Origin: Piscicola geometra
Taxonomy: Eukaryota > Annelida > Clitellata > Hirudinida > Piscicolidae
Direction of reading: 5' to 3'
DNA length: 64,000 nucleotides
NCBI GenBank assembly: GCA_943735955.1
Contig: OX030962.1
Location: 4,914,120 to 4,978,119, forward strand
Under the pieces are notes generated by a model. That model was not told the origin of the DNA and did no database searches. It saw only the letters and a program-made list of their open reading frames with translations. Positions 1-45,256 of the stretch are shown piece after piece (within the stretch, counting starts at the first letter, position 1; every line of letters starts with the position of its first letter). Both the position numbers and the translations under genes were made by a program.

Positions 1-3000
1 TACTACCACCACCATCTCTATGACCACCACTACCACCACCACCTCTATGACCACTACCACCACCACCACCTCTATGACCACTACTACCACCACCACCACC
101 TCTATGACCACTACTACCACCACCTCTATGACCACTACTACCACCACCACCACCTCTATGACCACTACTACCACCACCACCTCTATGACCACTACTACTA
201 CCACCACCTCTATGACCACTACTACCACCACCACCACCTCTATGACCACTACTACCACCACCACCACCTCTATGACCACTACTACCACCACCATCTCTAT
301 GACCACTACTACCACCACCACCACCTCTATGACCACTACTACCACCACCACCTCTATGACCACTACTACCACCACCACCACCTCTATGACCACTACCACC
401 ACCACCACCTCTATGACCACTACTACCACCACCACCACCTCTATGACCACTACTACCACCACCACCTCTATGACTACTACTACTACCACCACCACCTCTA
501 TGACCACTACTACTACCACCACCACCTCTATGACTACTACTACTACCACCACCACCTCTATGACCACTACTACCACCACCACCACCTCTATGACCACTAC
601 TACTACCACCACCTCTATGACCACTACTACCACCACCACCACCTCTATGACCACTACTACCACCACCACCTCTATGACTACTACTACTACCACCACCACC
701 TCTATGACCACTACTACTACCACCACCACCTCTATGACTACTACTACTACCACCACCTCTATGACCACTACTACTACCACCACCTCTATGACCACTACTA
801 CCACCACCACCACCTCTATGACCACTACTACTACCACCACTACCATCTCTATGACCACTACTACCACCACCACCTCTATGACCACTACTACCACCACCAC
901 CACCTCTATGACCACTACTACCACCTCTATGACCACTAGTACCACCACCACCACCTCTATGATCACTACTACTACCACCACCACCTCTATGATCACTACT
1001 ACTACCACCACCACCTCTATGATCACTACTACTACCACCACCACCTCTATGACCACTACTACCACCACCACCACCTCTATGATCACTACTACCACCACCA
1101 CCACCTCTATGACCACTACTACCACCACCTCTATGACCACTACTACCACCACCACCACCTCTATGACCACTACTACCACCACCACCTCTATGACCACTAC
1201 TACCACCACCACCACCTCTATGACCACTACTACCACCACCACCACCTCTATGACCACTACTACCACCACCACCACCTCTATGACCACTACTACCACCACC
1301 TCTATGACCACTACTACCACCTCCATCTCTATGACCACTACTACCACCACCACCTCTATGACCACTACTACCACCACCACCACCTCTATGACCACTACCA
1401 CCACCACCTCTATGACCACTACCACCACCACCACCTCTATGACCACTACTACCACCACCACCACCTCTATGACCACTACTACCACCACCACCTCTATGAC
1501 TACTACTACTACCACCACCACCTCTATGACCACTACTACTACCACCACCACCTCTATGACTACTACTACTACCACCACCACCTCTATGACCACTACTACC
1601 ACCACCACCACCTCTATGACCACTACTACTACCACCACCTCTATGACCACTACTACCACCACCACCACCTCTATGACCACTACTACCACCACCACCTCTA
1701 TGACTACTACTACTACCACCACCACCTCTATGACCACTACTACTACCACCACCACCTCTATGACTACTACTACTACCACCACCTCTATGACCACTACTAC
1801 TACCACCACCTCTATGACCACTACTACCACCACCACCACCTCTATGACCACTACTACTACCACCACCACCATCTCTATGACCACTACTACCACCACCACC
1901 TCTATGACCACTACTACCACCACCACCACCTCTATGACCACTACTACCACCACCACCACCTCTATGACCACTACTACCACCACCACCACCTCTATGATCA
2001 CTACTACTACCACCACCACCTCTATGATCACTACTACTACCACCACCACCTCTATGATCACTACTACTACCACCACCACCTCTATGACCACTACTACCAC
2101 CACCACCACCTCTATGATCACTACTACCACCACCACCACCTCTATGACCACTACTACCACCACCTCTATGACCACTACTACCACCACCACCACCTCTATG
2201 ACCACTACTACCACCACCACCTCTATGACCACTACTACCACCACCACCACCTCTATGACCACTACTACCACCACCACCACCTCTATGACCACTACTACCA
2301 CCACCACCACCTCTATGACCACTACTACCACCACCTCTATGACCACTACTACCACCTCCATCTCTATGACCACTACTACCACCACCACCTCTATGACCAC
2401 TACTACCACCACCACCACCTCTATGACCACTACCACCACCACCTCTATGACTACTACTACCACCACCACCTCTATGACCACTACTACCACCACCATCTCT
2501 ATGACCACTACTACCACCACCACCACCTCTATGACCACTACTACCACCACCACCATCTCTATGACCACTACTACCACCACCATCTCTATGACCACTACTA
2601 CCACCACCACCACCTCTATGACCACTACTACCACCACCACCATCTCTATGACCACTACTACCACCACCACCATCTCTATGACCACTACTACCACCACCAC
2701 CTCTATGACTACTACTACTACCACCACCACCTCTATGACCACTACTACCACCACCACCACCTCTATGACCACTACTACCACCACCACCACCTCTATGACC
2801 ACTACTACCACCACCACCTCTATGACTACTACTACTACCACCACCACCTCTATGACCACTACTACCACCACCACCACCTCTATGACCACTACTACCACCA
2901 CCACCACCTCTATGACCACTACTACCACCACCACCACCTCTATGATCACTACTACCACCACCACCACCTCTATGACCACTACTACCACCACCCCCTCTAT

Positions 3001-6000
3001 GACCACTACTACCACCACCATCTCTATGACCACTACTACCACCACCACCACCTCTATGACCACTACTACCACCACCACCATCTCTATGACCACTACTACC
3101 ACCACCACCATCTCTATGACCACTACTACCACCACCACCTCTATGACTACTACTACTACCACCACCACCTCTATGACCACTACTACCACCACCACCACCT
3201 CTATGACCACTACTACCACCACCATCTCTATGACCACTACTACCACCACCACCTCTATGACTACTACTACTACCACAACCACCTCTATGACCACTACTAC
3301 CACCACCACCACCTCTATGACCACTACTACCACCACCACCACCTCTATGACCACTACTACCACCACCATCTCTATGACCACTACTACCACCACCACCTCT
3401 ATGAATACTACTACTACCACCACCACCTCTATGACCACTACTACCACCACCACCACCTCTATGACCACTACTACCACCACCACCACCTCTATGACCACTA
3501 CTACCACCACCACCATCTCTATGATCACTACTACCACCACCACCACCTCTATGACCACTACCACCACCACCACCTCTATGACCACTACTACCACCACCTC
3601 TATGACCACTACTACTACCACCACCATCTCTATGACCACCACTACCACCACCACCTCTATGACCACTACCACCACCACCACCTCTATGACCACTACTACC
3701 ACCACCACCACCTCTATGACCACTACTACCACCACCTCTATGACCACTACTACCACCACCACCACCTCTATGACCACTACTACCACCACCACCTCTATGA
3801 CCACTACTACTACCACCACCTCTATGACCACTACTACCACCACCACCACCTCTATGACCACTACTACCACCACCACCACCTCTATGACCACTACTACCAC
3901 CACCATCTCTATGACCACTACTACCACCACCACCACCTCTATGACCACTACTACCACCACCACCTCTATGACCACTACTACCACCACCACCACCTCTATG
4001 ACCACTACCACCACCACCACCTCTATGACCACTACTACCACCACCACCACCTCTATGACCACTACTACCACCACCACCTCTATGACTACTACTACTACCA
4101 CCACCACCTCTATGACCACTACTACTACCACCACCACCTCTATGACTACTACTACTACCACCACCACCTCTATGACCACTACTACCACCACCACCACCTC
4201 TATGACCACTACTACTACCACCACCTCTATGACCACTACTACCACCACCACCACCTCTATGACCACTACTACCACCACCACCTCTATGACTACTACTACT
4301 ACCACCACCACCTCTATGACCACTACTACTACCACCACCACCTCTATGACTACTACTACTACCACCACCTCTATGACCACTACTACTACCACCACCTCTA
4401 TGACCACTACTACCACCACCACCACCTCTATGACCACTACTACTACCACCACCACCATCTCTATGACCACTACTACCACCACCACCTCTATGACCACTAC
4501 TACCACCACCACCACCTCTATGACCACTACTACCACCACCACCACCTCTATGACCACTACTACCACCACCACCACCTCTATGATCACTACTACTACCACC
4601 ACCACCTCTATGATCACTACTACTACCACCACCACCTCTATGATCACTACTACTACCACCACCACCTCTATGACCACTACTACCACCACCACCACCTCTA
4701 TGATCACTACTACCACCACCACCACCTCTATGACCACTACTACCACCACCTCTATGACCACTACTACCACCACCACCACCTCTATGACCACTACTACCAC
4801 CACCACCTCTATGACCACTACTACCACCACCACCACCTCTATGACCACTACTACCACCACCACCACCTCTATGACCACTACTACCACCACCACCACCTCT
4901 ATGACCACTACTACCACCACCTCTATGACCACTACTACCACCTCCATCTCTATGACCACTACTACCACCACCACCTCTATGACCACTACTACCACCACCA
5001 CCACCTCTATGACCACTACCACCACCACCTCTATGACTACTACTACCACCACCACCTCTATGACCACTACTACCACCACCATCTCTATGACCACTACTAC
5101 CACCACCACCACCTCTATGACCACTACTACCACCACCACCATCTCTATGACCACTACTACCACCACCATCTCTATGACCACTACTACCACCACCACCACC
5201 TCTATGACCACTACTACCACCACCACCATCTCTATGACCACTACTACCACCACCACCATCTCTATGACCACTACTACCACCACCACCTCTATGACTACTA
5301 CTACTACCACCACCACCTCTATGACCACTACTACCACCACCACCATCTTTATGACCACTACTACCACCACCACCATCTCTATGACCACTACTACCACCAC
5401 CACCTCTATGACTACTACTACTACCACCACCACCTCTATGACCACTACTACCACCACCACCACCTCTATGACCACTACTACCACCACCATCTCTATGACC
5501 ACTACTACCACCACCACCTCTATGACTACTACTACTACCACCACCACCTCTATGACCACTACTACCACCACCACCACCTCTATGACCACTACTACCACCA
5601 CCACCACCTCTATGACCACTACTACTACCACCACCACCTCTATGATCACTACTACCACCACCACCACCTCTATGACCACTACCACCACCACCACCTCTAT
5701 GACCACTACTACCACCACCTCTATGACCACTACTACTACCACCACCATCTCTATGACCACCACTACCACCACCACCTCTATGACCACTACCACCACCACC
5801 ACCTCTATGACCACTACTACCACCACCACCACCTCTATGACCACTACTACCACCACCTCTATGACCACTACTACCACCACCACCACCTCTATGACCACTA
5901 CTACCACCACCACCTCTATGACCACTACTACTACCACCACCTCTATGACCACTACTACCACCACCACCACCTCTATGACCACTACTACCACCACCACCAC

Positions 6001-8150
6001 CTCTATGACCACTACTACCACCACCATCTCTATGACCACTACTACCACCACCACCACCTCTATGACCACTACTACCACCACCACCTCTATGACCACTACT
6101 ACCACCACCACCACCTCTATGACCACTACCACTACCACCACCTCTATGACCACTACTACCACCACCACCACCTCTATGACCACTACTACCACCACCACCT
6201 CTATGACTACTACTACTACCACCACCACCTCTATGACCACTACTACTACCACCACCACCTCTATGACTACTACTACTACCACCACCACCTCTATGACCAC
6301 TACTACCACCACCACCACCTCTATGACCACTACTACTACCACCACCTCTATGACCACTTCTACCACCACCACCACCTCTATGACCACTACTACCACCACC
6401 ACCTCTATGACTACTACTACTACCACCACCACCTCTATGACCACTACTACTACCACCACCACCTCTATGACTACTACTACTACCACCACCTCTATGACCA
6501 CTACTACTACCACCACCTCTATGACCACTACTACCACCACCACCACCTCTATGACCACTACTACTACCACCACCACCATCTCTATGACCACTACTACCAC
6601 CACCACCTCTATGACCACTACTACCACCACCACCACCTCTATGACCACTACTACTACCACCACCACCTCTATGATCACTACTACTACCACCACCACCTCT
6701 ATGACCACTACCACCACCACCTCTATGACTACTACTACCACCACCACCTCTATGACCACTACTACCACCACCATCTCTATGACCACTACTACCACCACCA
6801 CCACCTCTATGACCACTACTACCACCACCACCACCTCTATGACCACTACTACCACCACCACCACCTCTATGACCACTACTACCACCACCACCACCTCTAT
6901 GACCACTACTACCACCACCACCTCTATGATCACTACTACTACCACCACCACCTCTATGATCACTACTACTACCACCACCACCTCTATGATCACTACTACT
7001 ACCACCATCACCTCTATGACCACTACTACCACCACCACCACCTCTATGATCACTACTACCACCACCACCACCTCTATGATCACTACTACTACCACCATCA
7101 CCTCTATCATCACTACTACCACCACCACCACCTCTATGATCACTACTACCACCACCACCACCTCTATGACCACTACTACCACCACCACCTCTAGGATCAC
7201 TACTACTACCACCATCACCTCTATGACCACTACTACCACCACCACCACCTCTATGATCACTACTACCACCACCACCACCTCTATGACCACTACTACCACC
7301 ACCACCTCTAGGATCACTACTACTACCACCACCACCTCTATGATCACTACTACTACCAACATCACCTCTATGACCACTACTACCACCACCACCTCTATGA
7401 TCACTACTACTACCACCATCACCTCTATGACCACTACTACCACCACCACCACCTCTATGATCACTACTACCACCACCACCACCTCTATGACCACTACTAC
7501 CACCACCACCTCTAGGATCACTACTACTACCACCACCACCTCTATGATCACTACTACTACCACCACCACCTCTATGATCACTACTACTACCACCATCACC
7601 TCTATGACCACTACTACCACCACCACCACCTCTATGATCTCAACTACCACCACCACCACCTCTATGACCACTACCACCACCACCACCTCTATGACCACTA
7701 TTACCACCACCATCTCTATGACCACTACTACCACCACCACCACCTCTATGACCACTACTACTACCACCACCACCTCTATGACCACTACTACTACTACCAC
7801 CACCTCTATGACCACTACTACTACCACCACCATCTCTATGACCACTACTACCACCACCACCACCTCTATGACCACTACTACTACTACCACCACCTCTATG
7901 ACCACTACTACCACCACCACCTCTATGACTACTACTACTACCACCACCACCTCTATGATCACTACTACTACCACCATCACCTCTATGACCACTACTACCA
8001 CCACCACCACCTCTATGATCTCAACTACCACCACCACCACCTCTATGACCACTACCACCACCACCACCTCTATGACTACTACTACCACCACCACCTCTAT
8101 GACCACTACTACTACCACCACCACCTCTATGACCACTACCACCACCACCA
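1..8150 (+). repeat. 8.1 kb minisatellite (CTCTATGACCACTACTACCACC type) in intron of plus-strand gene
   Basis: Tandem units of 24, 27 or 30 bases each begin CTCTATGACCACTAC and then vary in the number of ACC triplets. Every unit is a multiple of three, so one plus frame stays open from base 20 to 8,233 as Met-(Thr)n-Ser repeats. A higher-order structure is visible: the rare variant ACCTCCATCTC occurs at about 1,321, 2,356 and 4,942, and runs of CTCTATGATCAC units recur around 960, 1,990, 4,580 and 6,930-7,650. The array ends 36 bases before a good 3' splice site at 8,186/8,187, so I read it as intronic. The left end lies outside the window. Confidence 0.9.
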
Positions 8151-8186
8151 CCTCTATGACCACCACCACCACGATGACATCAACAG

Positions 8187-10699
8187 GTGCTCTCGAGCAT
8201 GCAGCTGTGGAGTGGGTGTTCCTCTGTGGCTGACCTCCTCGCTTGCGAGCAGTACAAGCTCTATGAGGTGGGTGGTGGTGGTGGGTGAGGAATGGTGGGT
8301 GCCATGGTGGTGGGTGAGGAATGGTGGGTGGCATGGTGGTGTGTGGGGGGTGGCATGGTGGTGAGGAATGGTGGGTGGCATGGTGGTGGGTGGGGGGTGG
8401 CATGGTGGTGGGTGGGGGGTGGCATGGTGGTGGGTGGGGGGTGGCATGGTGGTGAGAATGGTGGGTGCCATGGTGGTGGTGAGGAATGGTGGTGGGTGCC
8501 ATGGTGGTGGTGGCATGGTGGTGGGTGGTGGTGGCATGGTGGTGGTGGCATGGTGGTGGGTGGTGGTGGCATGGTTGTGGGTGGCATGGTGGTGGTGGCA
8601 TGGTGGTGGGTGGCATGGTTGTGGGTGGGGGTGGCATGGTTGTGGGTGGCATGGTGGTGGGTGGTGGGTGGCATGGTTGTGGGTGGGGGTGGCATGGTGG
8701 TGGGTGGCATGGTGGGGGGTGGGGGTGGCATGGTGGGTGTGGCATGGTGGTGGGTGGCATGGTGGTGGTGGCATGGTGGTGGGTGGTGGTGGCATGGTTG
8801 TGGGTGGCATGGTGGTGGGTGGTGGGTGGCATGGTTGTGAGTGGGGGTGGCATGGTGGTGGGTGGCATGGTTGTGGGTGGGGGTGGCATGGTTGTGGGTG
8901 GGGGTGGCATGGTTGTGGGTGGGGGTGGCATGGTTGTGGGTGGGGGTGGCATGGTGGGGGTGGCATGGTGGGGGGTGGGGGTGGCATGGTGGGGGTGGCA
9001 TGGTGGTGGGTGGCATGGTTGTGGGTGGGGGTGGCATGGTGGTGGGTGGCATGGTTGTGGGTGGGGGTGGCATGTTTGTGGGTGGGGGTGGCATGGTGGT
9101 GGGTGGCATGGTTTTGGGTGGGGGTGGCATGGTGGTGGGTGGCATGGTTGTGGGTGGGGGTGGCATGGTAGTGGGTGGCATGGTGGTGGGTGGGGGTGGC
9201 ATGGTGGTGGGTGGCATGGTGGGGGTGGAATGGTGGTGGGTGGGGGTGGCATGGTGGTGGGTGGCATGGTGGTGGGTGGCATGGTGGTGGGTGGCATGGT
9301 GGTGGGTGGCATGGTGGTGGGTTGTGGGTGGCTAGGTGGTGGATGGCATGGTTGTGAGTGGCATGGTGGGGGTGGAATGGTGGTGGGTGGGGGTGGCATG
9401 GTTGTGGGTGGGGGTGGCATGTTTGTGGGTGGGGGTGGCATGGTTGTGAGTGGCATTGTGGGGGTGGCATGGTGGTGGGTGGCATGGTGGTGGGTGGGGG
9501 TGGCATGGTGTGGGTGGCATGGTTGTGGGTGGCATGGTGGTGGGTGGCATGGTGGTGGGTGGCATGGTGGTGGGTGGTGGTGGCATGGTGGGGGTGGCAT
9601 GGTGGTGGGTGGTATGGTGGTGAGTGGCATGGTGGTGGGTGGTAGGTGGCATGGTGGTGGGTGGCATGGTGAGGGTGGCATGGTGGTGGGTGGTATGGTG
9701 GTGGGTGGCATGGTGATGGGTGGCATGGTGGTGGGTGTGAGTGGCATGGTTGTGAGTGGCATGGTGGGGGTGGAATGGTGGTGGGTGGGGGTGGCATGGT
9801 GGTGGGTGGCATGGTGGTGGGTTGTGGGTGGCTAGGTGGTGGGTGGCATGGTTGTGAGTGGCATTGTGGGGGTGGCATGGTGGTGGGTGGCATGGTGGTG
9901 GGTGGCATGGTGGTGGGTGGCATGGTGGTGGGTGGGGGTGGCATGGTGTGGGTGGCATGGTTGTGGGTGGCATGGTGGTGGGTGGCATGGTGGTGGGTGA
10001 CATGGTGGTGGGTGGTGGTGGCATGGTGGGGGTGGCATGGTGCTGGGTGGTATGGTGGTGAGTGGCATGGTGGTGGGTGGTGGGTGGCATGGTGGTGGGT
10101 GGCATGGTGAGGGTGGCATGGTGGTGGGTGGTATGGTGGTGGGTGGCATGGTGATGGGTGGCATGGTGATGGGTGGCATGGTGGTGGGTGGGGGTGGCAT
10201 GGTGGTGGGTGGCATGGTGGTGGGTGGGGGTGGTGGGTGGCATGGTGGTGGGTGGCATGGTGGTGGGTGGGGGTGGCATGGTGGGGGTGGCATGGTTGGG
10301 GGTGGCATGGTGGTGGGTGGCATGGTGGTGGGTGGGGGTGGCATGGTGGTGGGTGGCATGGTGGTGGGGGGGGTGGCATGGTGGTGGGTGATTATGGGAA
10401 GGGTGGTGAAGAATGGAGGGTGACAAGGGGAGGGGATGATGGGGGAAGGGGAGGAGAAGGAATTTGGTGGTGAGGGGCGTTGTGAAATATAGTTGGTAAG
10501 ATAGTAGCTGATGGTGATGAAGTAGTGGTGATAGTAGTAGAGGTATGAGAAAATGATGATCATCATCTTGACACCCACGTGACAGGTCTTCAGCGATGAC
10601 GACCTGCAGAAGGTGACGTCAGAGCTGACGTCATGCATGGTCCAGCGAATCAGAGAGGGCGAGGAGGGTGTCGTGGTGGCAGGAGGAGAAGGTCGTTAA
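8187..10699 (+). CDS. 3' end of an unrecognised plus-strand gene (two exons)
   Basis: Two exons fit together in phase 0. The first, 8,187-8,267, follows an AACAG acceptor, ends GAG|GTGGGT and encodes 27 residues ending ADLLACEQYKLYE. The second, 10,586-10,699, follows GTGACAG, starts VFSDDDLQKVTSEL and runs 37 codons to a TAA stop. AATAAA signals follow at 10,748 and 10,872. Both exons lack internal stops, have normal amino-acid composition and sit in otherwise repetitive DNA, which supports coding. The gene's 5' part is outside the window. I do not recognise the protein: the visible C-terminus is acidic and then Gly/Val-rich. The minus strand of the first exon is also open, so strand assignment rests on the splice sites and the matching phase of the two exons. 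Confidence 0.6.
8268..10390 (+). repeat. G-rich minisatellite (GGTGGGTGGCATGGTGGT type)
   Basis: Irregular tandem units of about 11-18 bases are built from GGTGGCATGGTGGTGGGT and GGGGGTGGCATGGTTGTGGGT. The array begins directly at the 5' splice site of the exon ending at 8,267 (GAG|GTGGGTGGTGG), so the donor itself resembles a repeat unit. The intron continues to 10,585. The many closely spaced G runs could form G-quadruplexes on this strand. Open frames here on both strands are products of the repeat. Confidence 0.9.
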
Positions 10700-10983
10700 A
10701 TATTTATGAATCACTTTGGGACCGAATATTATTTAAATTAATTATTAAATAAATAAGATTTAAGAGTTTATTAAAAAAATTATAATTAAATGATTACTCA
10801 AGTTTTTAAAGTCTTTTTCTGATCAATTTAACTTACCTTGTATGTAGTAATAGTGTTTTTTACAATAAGGAAATAAAATTTGAAAACGCTTTATTTGTAT
10901 TGAGAAAGTGTACAGAGATTTTGAAGGAAGAAGCCAATAGGAATCAACTATCCATCTCCACCTTTTGTTATCATGATGATCTC
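10700..10983. other. Convergent intergenic region / 3' UTRs
   Basis: This AT-rich unique sequence lies between the plus-strand gene's stop and the 3' end of the minus-strand ASK-like gene. Minus-strand AATAAA motifs (TTTATT on the plus strand) occur at 10,767-10,772 and 10,890-10,895, interleaved with the plus-strand signals, so the 3' UTRs may overlap. No other gene is seen. Confidence 0.55.
10748..10753 (+). terminator. poly(A) signal AATAAA for plus-strand gene
   Basis: AATAAA lies 49 bases after the TAA stop at 10,697-10,699. A second AATAAA lies at 10,872-10,877. Either could serve; only the sequence motif is seen. Confidence 0.5.
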
Positions 10984-11035
10984 TCAAGGCACTGAATGCT
11001 TTACAGACAAGAGCAAATGCTGCAGATAGATAACA
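10900..11035 (-). other. Probable terminal exon of the ASK-like gene (unresolved)
   Basis: The last certain SAM exon ends at 11,826 with two bases of a codon left over. Minus-strand acceptors CTGCAG, GTAAAG and TTCAG near 11,020-10,990 would each give a short C-terminus and a stop, in three different frames. I cannot choose between them. Human ASK1 has only about 20 residues after this point, so little is missing. Confidence 0.3.
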
Positions 11036-11068
11036 TGATGTCCGTAGTAGTCTAGATAGCTTATACGT

Positions 11069-11218
11069 TCAGTGCATACGATGATGATGTTGATGATAGT
11101 GAAAGTGATATGATGATGATGGTGATGATAGTGAAAGTGATATGATGATGATGGTGATGATAGTGAAAGTGATATGATGATGATGGTGATGATAGTGAAA
11201 GTGATATGATGATGATAA
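11069..11218. repeat. 41-base tandem repeat, about 4 copies
   Basis: The units read GATGATGATGGTGATGATAG followed by TGAAAGTGATAT, arranged head to tail and nearly identical. The array lies downstream of the last certain ASK-like exon (11,826), in its final intron. Confidence 0.85.
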
Positions 11219-11330
11219 AATGATAAAAGAGAGAAAGGCAGTGCAGATTGAATGCCTGGAGGCTGATACGTGTGTGATGGAGGTTGGAGCTGATATAAGC
11301 ATTGAATGTAAGACAACTCAGATGATGAAT

Positions 11331-11565
11331 ATGTATACTCCTCCTTCCATCTCTTCTTCCTTCTCTCACTCCTCCTTCCATCTCTTCTTCCTTCTCTCAC
11401 TCCTCCTTCCATCTCTTCTTCCTTCTCTCACTCCTCCTTCCATCTCTTCTTCCTTCTCTCACTCCTCCTTCCATCTCTTCTTCCTTCTCTCACTCCTCCT
11501 TCCATCTCTTCTTCCTTCTCTCACTCCTCCTTCCATCTCTTCTTCCTTCTCTCACTCCTCCTCCT
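11331..11565. repeat. 31-base pyrimidine minisatellite, about 8 copies
   Basis: Near-perfect units of CTCCTTCCATCTCTTCTTCC plus TTCTCTCACTC. On the minus (gene-sense) strand they are purine-rich. Located in the final intron of the ASK-like gene. Confidence 0.9.
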
Positions 11566-11674
11566 ACACCATGCCCCTCTCTCCTCTGTACCTCTCAATC
11601 TCTCCCCAGATCCTGTACAAATCTCCGAACCTGACGAATAATTAGAAAAGCAAATCTCCACCATTAGCAAAGAA

Positions 11675-11815
11675 TGATGATGATGATGACGATGATAATG
11701 ATGATGGAAACGATGATGATGACGATGATAATGATGATAAGGAAGATGATGAAGGCGATGATGTTGAAAATGATGATGGTGATGATAATGAAGATGATGG
11801 TGAGGATGATGATGA
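11675..11815. repeat. Imperfect GAT/GAC/AAT triplet array
   Basis: GATGATGAC-type triplets lie next to the SAM exon ending at 11,826. A second GAT/GGTAAT array occupies about 11,918-11,998. Both are intronic. Confidence 0.8.
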
Positions 11816-11825
11816 TGGCAGGCAC

Positions 11826-44878
<33,053 letters not shown>

Positions 44879-45256
44879 TTAAGTTTACTTTCCTGATACC
44901 TTCTCAAGCTTTGAAAGTATTTTAATCCAAGTTATAAACATTTAATTTTCACAAAATTTAAATTAATTTTATTTAAAAACTGAATAGTTATTAAAAATTT
45001 AATTTCAAAAAAAGGAAGTATTTTAAACTGGAAGATTCAATTCAACAACTAGTGAAATCCGATTAAAAGATCGGATGCAAACATTTGGACAATAAACGAA
45101 TTCATAACAAGTTTTTATTTTTCAGTAAATAATTAAAAAGTCTCAAACTAAAAATTCTTCGATGATGATATCGTTTTAAAAATAAACCTTATATCAATTA
45201 CCTGATTTAAAAATTTACTTTGCTCTTAATTTTCAGAATTCTTTTTATTTTGCATG
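44879..45256 (-). other. 378-base gap between channel stop and ASK-like start codon
   Basis: AT-rich sequence. A minus-strand AATAAA (45,244-45,249) lies 8 bases after the channel stop. No promoter motif is recognised. The small gap and the AG at 44,893 upstream of the ASK-like ATG would suit a polycistronic, trans-spliced transcript, but this is inference. Confidence 0.6.

Noticed and set aside
8154..10390. Long Pro/His/Thr frames on the minus strand and Gly/Trp/Met frames on the plus strand
   Set aside because: Translations of the G-rich minisatellite. The 8,187-8,267 region is better explained as a plus-strand exon.
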